DNA from: Ipomoea triloba | Taxonomy: Eukaryota > Streptophyta > Magnoliopsida > Solanales > Convolvulaceae | DNA length: 64,000 bases | Assembly (NCBI RefSeq): GCF_003576645.1 | Contig: NC_044920.1 | Location: 363,893-427,892, forward strand | Reading direction: 5' to 3' | Shown here: positions 37,591 through 47,889 of the stretch, one piece after another | Position numbering within the stretch: position 1 is the stretch's first letter | Layout of the letters: each line of letters starts with the position of its first letter | Program-made: the position numbers and the translations under genes | The notes under the pieces: generated by a model | What the model saw: the letters and a program-made list of their open reading frames with translations, nothing else | What the model was told of the DNA's origin: nothing | The model's database searches: none

Positions 37591-38560
37591 CGTACTCTTT
37601 TTACATGGAGGCACAGTTGACCGAGTGCCGACTCCTTTTATAGGACTCCGACCAACTTAAACCATCTTCCACCTTATGACTTCTTATCTTTTACCCACTC
37701 CTTTTACAATGAGGCATGGTTGACCGAGTGTCGACTTCTTTTATAGGACGCCGACCAACTTAAACCATCTTCCACCTTATGACTCCTTATCTTTTACTTA
37801 TTCCTTTTACAAGAAGGCACGGTTGACCGAGTGCCGACTCCTTTTATAGGACTCCGACCAACTTAAACAATCTTTCACATTAGAGCATCTACATCAATTT
37901 AAGACTTTTTGTAGTTTTTTTATGTGCCACTAGGAGAGAGAACAAGGAGAACAAAAAAGGCAAAAAATTAAAAGGAAAAAAAATCTGACAAACAGAAGAA
38001 AAAAAATTAAAAACAGTTTCTTTTTCAGAGTGGCCGCTAGCGCCCCCCAGCGGGCGCGTGGGAAACACACGCCCGCTAGAGCGGCAGTGCGCTCAAGCGC
38101 AAGTTGTTGTATGTTTCTTCTCTTTTTTTTTTCTTTTTTTTTTCTTGACAAGGTTTTGTGTTTTGAAGGAGGAAGAAACTATCCAAAAATCATTTCCCAC
38201 ATCAATAAAAAATCATCTTTTTTTTTGGGCTGACAAAACCCAAGAAAAAGCTTATACTATGAATGCTCTTATGACTTCTTATCTTTTACCTACTCCTTTT
38301 GCAAGGAGGCACGGTTGACCGAGTGTCGACTCCTTTTACAGGACTACGGCCAACTTAAACCATATTCCACCTCATGACTTCTTATCTTTCACCTTCTCCT
38401 TTTACAAGGAGGCACGAGTGACCGAGTGCTGACTCCTTTTACAGGACTTCGGCCAACTTAAATCATTTTCCACCTTATGATTTCTTATATTTTACCCACT
38501 GTTTTTACAAGGAGGCACGGTTGACCAAGTGCCGACTCCTTTTACAGGACTCCAGCTAGT
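37590..38560. repeat. ~103-bp tandem array, left block
   Basis: Units anchored on ggcacggttgaccgagtgcc recur at about 37612, 37716, 37819, then (after a MITE) 38311, 38413 and 38515. Each unit also contains gactccttttacaggactcc, ccaacttaaaccat and ttatgacttcttatctttta. The spacing is 103 bp where uninterrupted. Arrays of this kind occur in untranslated parts of large plant LTR retrotransposons. Confidence 0.85.
37880..38271. mobile_element. PIF-Harbinger-like MITE inserted in the array
   Basis: The element at 37883-38268 (386 bp) has ends gagcatctaca and, by complement, gagcattcatag, flanked by TTA on each side (37880-37882, 38269-38271). Removing it restores an uninterrupted array unit (ctttcacatta + tgacttcttatc), which fixes both ends. 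It carries a GC-rich inverted core near 38035-38100 (gccgctagcg / cgcccgctagagcggc). Confidence 0.85.
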
Positions 38561-38755
38561 CAACTCGATTCTACAGTCTACGGATAAGATCTCCTGCCAT
38601 ATTTTGTACCCTCAAATATGGATAAGATCCCCTTCTAGATTCCGTACCCTCAAATCTCATGAAAAGGATACGCCACCCTTTATGACTTAGTCAACGTCAT
38701 TCGTGCACATCACGCGTGATTCTAGGGCACGTGCTCCAAGGTGTAAATCTTGCTC

Positions 38756-38763
38756 TATAAATA
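38756..38763 (+). promoter_or_regulatory. TATA box of the unit between array blocks
   Basis: TATAAATA in a ctctataaataggaac context, 85 bp upstream of the ATG at 38841. A second, similar TATAAATA is at 41008-41015, downstream of the right array block. Confidence 0.5.
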
Positions 38764-38840
38764 GGAACTTCTCCTTCTACCCCGCTACCCGTTCTTATTC
38801 TCTCCCTTTTTTTTTTTAATCTTTCTTTCTGAAGGAACTC

Positions 38841-39194
38841 ATGGATTCGAAGAAAACTGGGAAGGAAGTGCAAAAACGCTGCTCAAAACGCCTAGTGGAA
38901 TAGGCTAGACTCACAAAACTAAGGAATAGGAAGGCCGCCCACTGTGTCCACGAAGTCGGTAACACTTCCGAGGACCCTTTGACGGTTCTTTATGACGAGG
39001 AAGAAGGGGCTATTGTTCTTTATGACGCAGAGCAGAAAGCGGATTCTCCACCGAACCTCGACTATGACCCAACTTACGTGCAAATCCTGGCTGAAATGAA
39101 GGAGATGATTGACCATGGCTCCCCTACGGGTACTTCTCCTGTCGTGGCTCCGCTTTGGGATGAAATACGCCCCCCCCCTCCCTCACCTAATTAG
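38841..39194 (+). pseudogene. Degenerate small acidic ORF between array blocks
   Basis: From ATG 38841 the frame runs 20 codons, meets TAG at 38901, then stays open in the same frame to TAG at 39192 (118 codon positions in all). The product is basic at first (RNRKAAH) and then acidic, with an internal repeat TVLYDEEEGAIVLYDAEQ and a proline-rich end. A TATA box lies upstream and AATAAA at 39315, so it looks like a former transcribed unit. I do not recognise the protein. Its place between two blocks of the same array suggests it belongs to the host retroelement. One stop codon makes it a likely pseudogene. Confidence 0.45.
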
Positions 39195-39399
39195 CCTTCC
39201 ACCACCCCATCTTGGGCCAATGCTAATTCTAGTGGACGTGTTCCTCGTCCCTCTAAGTAGAAAATAAAAGACCGCATGTAACCTTAAGCTAAGTTATGCA
39301 TCATGTCGGTTATAAATAAAATGTTTCTTTTATGTTCATTTCTTTTGCTCGGCCAGATCTTACTCAATTACACTCACGAACCTTGCAACTTCACGCCTT

Positions 39400-40800
39400 T
39401 GTATACTCATTTGGTCAGCCGAATGCCGATTCCTTTTACACACTCCTTTTACTAAAAGACACGGTTGACCGAGCGCCGACTCCTTTTTCAAGACTCTAGC
39501 CAACAAAGCGACTAACGCCTTATGACTTCACACCTTTTACACACTCCTTTTACAAGGAGGCACGGTTGAACGAGTGTCGACTCCTTTTTCAAGACTCCGG
39601 CCGACCAAACCTACTACTGCCTTATGACTTCACACCTTTTGTACACTTCTTTTACAAGAAGGCATGGTTGACCGAGTGTCGACTCCTTTTCCAAGACTCC
39701 GGCCAACCAAATCGACTACCGCCTTATGACTTCACACCTTTTACACGCTCCTTTTACAAGGAGTCATGGTTGACCAAGTGCCGATTCCTTTATTAGGGCT
39801 CTGGCCAACCAAATCGACTACTGCCTTATGACTTCACACCTTTTACACACTCCTTTTACAAGGAGTCACGGTTGATCAAGTGCCGTTTCTTTTTTTAGGG
39901 CTCCAGCTAACCAAATCGACTACTGCCTTATGACTACACACCTTTTACATAGGGATGGAAACGGGGTGGGGCGGGGGCGGGGAATGGGGTCCCCATCCCC
40001 GTCCCCAAAATCTCTCCCCGTTCCCCGTTCCCGCCCTGTTCCCCGACGGGGATTTTTCGGGGATGGGAATCCCTGCGGGGATTTTTTTACTGTAAATGTT
40101 AAAATATTTATTAAATGATAACATATAGACATTAAATACAAGGAACATAAAATAACCCACCTCAAATAATTTTATCTAAAGTTATAAACAGTTTAACATA
40201 TTTCTAATTTTCCACAGTTTATTCACTGAATCACTGCTTGTTCATAATTTCAGTGCTTATTCACTAACTATAAGCCTATAAACTAGAAATATTAGGCTTA
40301 TTAAGTTGTTTCTACTTTCTAGTTTTCAAATTAGCTTTCACTGCTTTCTACAAGGAACATCTAGTTTTTTCTACTTTCACTGCAATAAAGTATAAATAAA
40401 CTATTAAACTATAAACTAGCTATTTATAAACAAAGAACCAGAGGCCAATAATTTATATATATATATATACGGGGCGGGGACCGGAAATCGGGGCGGGGGA
40501 TATCCTCCCCGTCCCCGTCCTTGTCCCCGACGGTGATTAGGATTTTCTCCCCATCCCCGCCCCCGTTCCCCGAAAGAATTCCCCGAACCCGCTCTCGTCG
40601 GGGTGGGGACCGGTTTTCCCCATCGGGGGCGGGTTGAATTGTCATCCCTACTTTTACACACTCCTTTTACAAGGATACACAGTTGACCGAGTGCCAACTC
40701 TTTTTTCAGGACTTCGGCTAACCAATCTGGCTACCGCCTTATGACTTCACACCTTTTACACACTCTTGTTGACCGAGTGCCGACTCATTTTTCAGGAATC
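39400..40800. repeat. ~103-bp tandem array, right block
   Basis: Units on the same anchor recur near 39460, 39562, 39664, 39767 and 39869, then after the hAT insertion at about 40679 and 40765. These units are closer to each other (cttatgacttcacacctttt) than to the left block, which indicates local homogenisation. Spacing is about 102-103 bp. Confidence 0.85.
39942..40658. mobile_element. hAT-type non-autonomous element with 8-bp duplication
   Basis: The element at 39950-40650 (701 bp) begins tagggatggaaacgg and ends, by complement, tagggatgacaattcaaccc. cttttaca flanks it exactly (39942-39949, 40651-40658); 8 bp is the hAT hallmark. Excision in silico restores a normal array unit. Both ends carry strongly GC-rich blocks of ggggcgggg/ccccgtcccc repeats in both orientations around an AT-rich centre, giving strong foldback potential. 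No transposase. Confidence 0.9.
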
Positions 40801-41072
40801 TAGCCAACCAAAACCGATTCGGCTCCTTCTGCGACCTTTCAACTCTAAAACCCTAACCGTTACAAACCCTTATCCTTCCCGCCGGTTTGGATTTCGAAGC
40901 CCACTTAACTTCTTGTGTACATTTCACATCACCTCAACCGTCACTTTGCACTCGGTCCACCATCTGATCCTTCGCCATGTGTCATCATCTGCCCCAGTTT
41001 CCTTTCCTATAAATACCCTAGCTTAACCTCGGTTTTAACCCCACCATTGACCTCTTCCTCCAACTCTACATG

Positions 41073-44000
41073 GTTAATGTGACACCCGAAAAATTTCTGC
41101 TCCCAATTCTACTTATTTGAATTTCCAAAGTTATTCCTATTTCCTCCTCAATGTTCATTTAGTCCTTAAACCATATTCATTGAAGCCCACTCCTATGGTC
41201 ATATTCATTGAGTCATGAGCCATGTTCATTTGGACCAATAAATCCTTATACTAACTAGTACACTTTTATAATAATATTATTTTATATTGTAATTATATTT
41301 TGAAGTAAGAGATATATGTACAAATCATATTTTATTATATATGTTATATGTGTATGTACGTATGATATAGTATATATATATTTGTTAGTATATGTATATA
41401 TATTAGTCTAGATGGTATGTACGTACACATAAGTATATATGTACTCAACTTTCTCTATACATTAAATATAATGATATGTTTATTTTGGATCATATAGTTA
41501 TGATTTGACTATAATATATATATGTATAATGTATACTAACAGCTATGTATATATATATGTTAGATATGTATGTAATATATATCCTATGGATATTTGGTAC
41601 TATCTAGAAGAATCAATGATGATCCTTTCAATAAAAATTTATCAAATACTAATTGGGAGTTACTATTACTAATTGGGAGTTACTATCACTAATTGGGAGT
41701 TCCAAATCATATGATTTCTACCCATTTATTTTCATTCAAGTGGAGTGATTATTTTAGTAATCTTTCTCCCTCCCTTGGCCGATTATTTCTTCAAGAAAGA
41801 AAGAAAAAAATGTTGTCTTCTTCTACTTCTTCTTCTTCTTTACATTGCCGTTCTCCCCCATTAAAAAAAATAAAATTCCTTCCTTCTTCTCATGTTCTTT
41901 CAAGAGTGGATTATTATTCTCCCAGCCTAGTAAGTTTTATCCTATTTTATTTATATTTTATTGGGTAGAAAGAGATTTCATGATCTTATGAGCTTATTTG
42001 TGTTCTTATGTTTATTGATTGGATGATGGGTGATAGTGGAGAGGGCATTGAACCTTTGAAGGTTTAAGAGAAATATTGGAAGAACTAAGCCTGCCAAGTA
42101 AGTAGATTGTTTTCTCTCTTGCTTGCCCTTAAATTAAAATGATTTTTGTATATATCCTAGTAAAAGGATAAAGTATGTTTTGATGGTTGAATTTGTGAAA
42201 ATCTCTATTTTGATATCAAGACATGTATAGCATGTTTTATAAAAATTGTTCTAAGGAATTGGTTATGGAGATGTATGAGGTTATCTTATAAAATATTTAT
42301 TTTATAAAATATATATATAAACAAAAAAAAACATGTACGTATGATATATATCTCTTCTAAAGTATAAATATATATTATATATAATGGAATATGTACGTAT
42401 GAGCCTATATCATTAAAAAGAAATTTATTATTATTTTCTTTTATAATGTACGCACGTATGTGTATATATAAAGAAATAAATAAATATTATCTTTTATATA
42501 TTATAGTATGCGGTAAGTATGTTTATAATAAAAAAAGAATTATTCGTTAAGTATAATATGTATAATCTTGGTATTTACGAATATATATGTATATCTTGAT
42601 TTTCGTATGGGTTAGGTATAAAATGGTTAAGTACTTTAGTTTTAATTGTGTAGAGAAATGTATTTATATGTTAAATCATCATCTATGTATATTATATGTT
42701 TATGTGCGATATACGTATGTACCTAATTAATTCTATTATAGGGCCGTATAAATAAATGTATTTATATGTATGTACTATACCGTAAGTGTAGTAAGTATAT
42801 ATATATGTATGCATATTTTAAAAGTATATGTATATGGCTATTGTACCGTATTTATGTATATATATATATATATATATATATGGTATTTATTGCAAAAATG
42901 TAATTATATAAATACTTGTATGCACCGTATATTTTACATGTAGCATTTTCTATGTATTTATGTATCTATTTATTTGTATATGTATGGTGGCCGTATATAC
43001 ATTTATAGATTATTAGTTGTATGTATAGGTATTAATATTAAAATTTCTAATTATATATTCGTGATCTATAAAAATTTTGTTATAGATACATAGTAATGAA
43101 AGAAATTGTTGATTTAAATTGTTAGTATGAAATTGTGGTTATACGAATGTGTAGATAATAATAAATATAATAATAATTGGAATATAAACATTTTGGTGTA
43201 CTTATAGTATGAGTATATATATAGTTAAGGATTTAATTATTTAGTATTTGTGAAATGTGTATTCTCTATTTACGTTGTGTATATATTGGATTCATTGTTG
43301 CGTAAAAGTATATTAGTGTCAATTTGTATAATTGGCTATAATGTGGAATTTATTCTATTTAGTTGACAAATGAATTTTCAAAGGAAAATTTCAGAATAAG
43401 AAATTGTATATTGGTATACCCTTTTTGTGGGATTGATTTAAAGTTCAAGTATGATTTATTTTACAAAAATTGTTATGATGCCTATGAGCAAATTTTATGC
43501 CAAGTAAAATATTTTCAAACTATGGAAGCCATGTTGAATTTGTGAATCTTTGAGTATGATAAATTGAGTTATTTGATATTATGGAGTATTCAGTTGTATG
43601 CTGGATACTAGGGCTATGCCCTGTTGAGGAGTGGTTAGGATAATCCTACCACTAGGGTTCATACCCTGTTTGAGGAGTATTCGGTAGGAACAATCCCCGG
43701 ATACTAGGGCATTTATTGTCCTGTTGATTTGAGGAGTGGTTAGGTTATGCCTACCACTAGGGTCTACGTACCCTGTTTTGAGGAGTATTCGGTAGGAAAA
43801 ATCCCCGAATACTAGGGCTAGTAACTTTCCGGTGAGGCTTGGAATCCTCACTTGGGGGTGTGCACACTTAAGGTTAGAGTCCTGTTTCCATTGGCATGGG
43901 AATTTTGTGGAGTGTTCAGCGTGGAGCTGTTCACTAGGGCCTAAATATAAAGGACCCTATCCCATTTATGTATGATGTGCTTCCATATGTATTTTGTGGT

Positions 44001-44592
44001 GTGCAAGTATGGCACAAAATAAAGTTTTTAAGGAAATTTTATAAGTGATAATATTGTGCGAAGTTCCATATGCTTTTTGATATGAATATCTATAACATGT
44101 TTTTCTGAATCAAAAGTGCAGTGCAACTGAGTTTTGAAAGAAGGGGTAAAGTGAAGTAAATTTATTTTTCTAAAAAAATTATTTTTCGGGGCAAGCAGTC
44201 CCTTACTTAGCAAGTGTTGCTAACCCCTTACTTTCTTGTTGTGTTTTGAAATCCCTATTTGAGTAGCAGGTGATGTTTGACATGGTTTGCTGTGAGAGTG
44301 CGGTAGACCGAGATTCTGAGGACTATCAAGGCTTAAGAAGAAATTGATGTAATAGCGGATTGTTATTATTTTTACTTTTAGAAAGACTTGTGAATTAAGA
44401 AATTTTATTTTGGTATTGTTTAAGGTTAGCCTTGCATCTAATCAAGTAAGGATTAGGTGTGGCGGTAGCATCCCTATTCAATTAAGTTTGTAAAGCTTCC
44501 GCAATGATCTTAGTGAATTATTAAGAAAGAAAAAAAAAACTAAGCAAAATTTGGTCTAAATTAGTATTGAAAAATGGGGGTGTTACAGTTAA
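41073..44592. mobile_element. 3.5-kb solo LTR (probably Ty3-gypsy) with 5-bp duplication
   Basis: 41078-44587 (3510 bp) begins TGTGACACCCG and ends GGGTGTTACA, i.e. TG...CA ends with matching inverted termini. gttaa flanks it at 41073-41077 and 44588-44592. No gag or pol reading frame is visible inside: the left two-thirds are TA-rich (41250-43350), then come repeats of tgaggagtattcggtaggaa and ccactagggt (43610-43930). This fits a solo LTR left by LTR-LTR recombination; a length above 3 kb is usual for Tekay/Del-type chromoviruses, but the clade is inferred from length only. Confidence 0.8.
43610..43945. repeat. Tandem imperfect repeats inside the solo LTR
   Basis: Alternating units built on ctgttgaggagtggttagg, accactagggt and gaggagtattcggtaggaa recur, with a full repeat period of about 115 bp (for example 43627 and 43732). 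A minus-strand frame across them is only a shadow of the repeat. Confidence 0.7.
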
Positions 44593-46069
44593 CTTGGTCG
44601 GTACCATGGCCTGGTTACATCCAAGTTTCTCAAAGTGGGGGCCTCAAAAGTTTTGATGGGTTTGCCGAGTCTATAAAAAAAATGGAAGCTGATCTTCCTC
44701 TTTGTCCGCCTTGCTCCTTCTACTACTCCTTTCGAGTTCCCTCTTACCTGGAGCCTTCTTTCTTCAAATACATTTGAAAGCTCTCTTGTGACAAGGATAC
44801 GACCGATACCGCCTCCATCCTTCTAGATGTTGGCTCCTTTGAAGTTAAGGATTGGTCTCGACTGACGGCCCTTGAAGACGCTGATCTTTTACCTGAGGGG
44901 CGGCTAACTCAGGTGATGCACCTTCTTTATCTTCCTTTTACCACTTACTTCCCTTATAATCTAATTCCTCCCTTTGCAGATAACGACGCAGAGCCCTCGA
45001 CCGAGAACGAGGTCGAAGACAACGAGGGCGACGACGAAGAAGACACTACTGACGAGCTGGTCGCTATCATCTCTGTCTCTTCTCTCAATATGTCTAACCG
45101 TCGTGCCATCATGAAGAAACAATGCAGGAGTCGGGCCAGCGCCTCCGCCAATCCTACTCCATCTTCTGCGACCACTCCTATTGATATTAGCAGCTTTCCA
45201 ACTGACACTCCTCAGCTTTCATGAGGCCGCTCGTCTCGTCGCACCACCTCAACTGCTTCCGGGTCCAAATGCTTGACCGACTCCTCTACTGATGCCCCTC
45301 CGGGGAAGAAGGTTGCTCTTGGCTTTGAAGCCGGGGCGAATGAAAGCATTGTCAAGGGCAAATTTTCTGTCCACGACTGGCTAGACAAGGTGATCTTTCC
45401 AAAGGATGTCGGCTCTTATGAGGCAACCTCGACTAAGAAGCTTTTCGAAGGCGTCTTCCACTACATCTACCAGGTAAACTCTTATTATCTAACCCTTTCT
45501 CAAAGTCGTTGCCATCTTTTACTTAGCTAAATTTTTTCTTCCTTTTGCAAGCACTCGTCGCTCGATTAGAGCTGCGAAAGAAGATGAAGCCTCTCATAGC
45601 CCACGCTGACGCCATTCCGACTCTTCAAGCTAATCATAAAAAAAGCTTGAAGGAGTTGGATGACCTGGCTCTTTGAGTCGGCCAACTGGAGTCAGCCTTG
45701 GAGGCTGAAAAGATGAAGAATGCAGAGGTGGTAGAACTAGCAGTGGTAGCTTATAAAATATCTCCGGCTTTCATAGAGGACTCACTTGCTAAGGCTCGCA
45801 ACCGACTGGGGGTGCTTGTAAAGGAGTGGCTGGCTTATGAGGAAGGCAATCTTTATCTGGCCGACCTTGGTGAAGAGTACTATCACATGGGGGTCTCTAG
45901 ATATGCAGAATGACATATATCCAATCCTCCTAAAGAGGGACCTTGAATTCACACCCGAGAAATGGGGTCTGCTGGCTCAAATGGCCGAGTTCGTTCCTTG
46001 CATTCATGCTACCCCCGTGCGCCAACAGGGGGCCGAAGAAACCGCCAGGATCACTTCGGAGGGTTAATC
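44593..46069 (+). pseudogene. Degenerate gag-like / putative gypsy-type transposon protein
   Basis: Several + strand fragments together resemble the plant 'putative gypsy-type transposon' protein. 44593-44911 is open except for TGA at 44776. Then come a possible intron (44912-44980), an acidic stretch at 44981-45221 (NEVEDNEGDDEEDTTDEL), a stop at 45222, more open frame to about 45473 (KFSVHDWLDKVIFPKD), a second possible intron (45474 to about 45552), and a helical C-terminal part. The last part changes frame near 45890, between LGEEYYHMG and the following DIYPILLKRDLEFTPEKWGL. The typical ending suggests a retroelement-encoded structural protein. Two stops and a frameshift make it dead. The solo LTR sits just upstream, splitting it from the TATA box at 41008. 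Confidence 0.55.
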
Positions 46070-46393
46070 ATATTTTACAATAATACGCAAACCTTAATAG
46101 TATAGGGGTGTTTTGTTGGGAAGTTAAAATGGAGGATTTTGTTTTTATTAATAGTATAAATATATATATTTTTTTATTTGTAAAAAAAATTTGAGTTTAA
46201 AAACATTTAAGAAAAAATAATAATATGTCTGAATCGTGGTATAACTATTACACCCTATAAGACAATTAATTTTTCATTAATTGTCTTTTAAAATTAAATT
46301 TTTATGACCCAATTTTAGAGAGTGATAAAATGGTGATGGTTAAATTGAAGCAATAGTGATTAAAACTTTGAAAAATGTGTTAGTTTAGAAAAT
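46070..46393. other. AT-rich spacer, no recognised feature
   Basis: No gene or element end that I can define; it contains ttaattgtctt-type short inverted motifs. Confidence 0.4.
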
Positions 46394-47403
46394 ACTAGTA
46401 TTTTCACCCGCGCGTTAGACGAAATCGATTTATTATAATATTTTAAGAATATTTGGATCGATATACAATTATATAAATTATAACAACGAATATTATATAG
46501 TACAATTGATGAAATGAGTTAGATCAATTATGTTTTCTGATGTTATCCTTGCTTGAACTCGAGCAAATAATTGCCCAATTACCTTGCAATGCATGTATAA
46601 TTTTTTAATTATATATTTAGATAATAGAATTAAATATGAAATTATAAACAATTTTAATATTTGAAAATGTGCATTTATTTGATTATAAGATTAGTGCAAA
46701 AATATCACTCAATTAATTAAAAAATATATGACTTGTTTATCTGCAATTATCTTAAGAAAATCGATATGTAATATGATTTATGTAATTATATTATTATTAA
46801 AATAAATATGGAAAAAAAGAGAAATAGTTTAATTGTAGTTATTATAAAAATAAATTCAACGACTCATGTTTAGTTTAATTACCCTAATAATTATTATTTA
46901 ATTATACTAATATCCGTGCAATTAAACTTTTATACCTTAAGTATATTCATTTTCATCATATCACGTATATTTTTTCCTCTTCCTCCATATCAGAATGAAT
47001 TAATTGTAATTATTATAAAAAAATTCTAACCGACCCATGTTTAATTGTAATTATACTAATATTCATGTAATAATTAGCTTATTTAATTAGCTTAATTAAC
47101 ATAATAATTATTAGTCAATTATACTAATATAGTAATATCTGTGCAATTAATCTTTTGATTATGCCAAAGACCTTGTGGTCTAGTGGCACCCGGTTTACAC
47201 TCTCACATAGATAAGAGTGGGTTCGAGCCCCCTGTAATAGAGTCAGTAGTACTCAAATAAAAAATTACACTTTTATACTTTTAGTATAATATATATATAT
47301 ATCTTGGCCGTTGTTATAATTTTTATAATTGTGTATTGATCTAAATATTTTTAAAATATTATAACAAATATATTCTGTGTAACGCGCGGGTAAAAATACT
47401 AGT
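46394..47403. mobile_element. 1.0-kb terminal-inverted-repeat element in the FLC-like promoter
   Basis: The left end actagtattttcacccgcgc and the complement of the right end actagtatttttacccgcgc start imperfect inverted repeats of about 95 bp (through ttataatattttaagaatat and aattataacaacg). The interior is AT-rich with repeated tatactaatatccgtgcaat-type segments and contains a SINE. No transposase. The target duplication is unclear, so the superfamily is left open. It ends about 490 bp before the FLC-like ATG. Confidence 0.7.
47160..47265 (+). mobile_element. tRNA-derived SINE nested in the TIR element
   Basis: gccaaagaccttgtggtcta at the start, a good B-box ggttcgagccc near 47220, and a tail actcaaataaaaaa. 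Same family as 9116 and 27153 and the best-preserved tRNA-like boxes of the three. Flanks attaatctttt and attacactttt may be a decayed target duplication. Confidence 0.75.
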
Positions 47404-47653
47404 TACTTCATGAAAAAAAAAAGAAAGAACAGATAGACGGGGTAAAAAAGGAAAATGAATGATAATCAATACAGTAAAAAAGTTTTTAAGAAAAAGTAGA
47501 AAGCATAAATGAGATGGTGACGTAATAATCATTTAGGAATTTTTCCTCTTCAAGCCCAGCTGCCCAGAATAAGAAAAGTCTAAATATGCCAATTCCAGCT
47601 GTGTTCCGTTACGTACACACATTTTCAAACACGTTGTCCGTTCCGTTTTATTC

Positions 47654-47659
47654 CACGTG
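47654..47659 (+). promoter_or_regulatory. G-box upstream of the FLC-like gene
   Basis: CACGTG in ttccacgtgtca, 230 bp before the ATG. It matches G-box/ABRE sites bound by bZIP and bHLH proteins. No clear TATA box lies between it and the ATG. Function is inferred. Confidence 0.45.
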
Positions 47660-47889
47660 TCAGCCCGCGTTTTGGCAACAGAAACGCGAAGTAGTTATCG
47701 CCTACCGCCTTTGCTTTAAGAGATTTTTACCTTCTCTTTCTGATTGGACGGCAAATTACCCCTGGGGATAGGGGGAGGTGGAGTGCGAAGAGTCAGTGGT
47801 TTTGTGACTTTATGAATCCCGTTTAATGGCGATAACGATGCACTTAAGCTGCTCGGACTCATCGGAACACTAGGGCTTTTTTCGATCCA

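Noticed and set aside
43579..43851. 90-aa minus-strand frame with internal repeats
   Set aside because: Shadow of tandem repeats in the solo LTR; no domain.
43610..43945. CRISPR-like repeat pattern
   Set aside because: Repeats are imperfect, contiguous and inside a plant LTR; there are no spacers and the host is a eukaryote.
47160..47240. Possible tRNA gene (A- and B-box-like sequence)
   Set aside because: No cloverleaf with a paired acceptor stem; the sequence recurs at 9116 and 27153 with A tails and target duplications, so it is a SINE.
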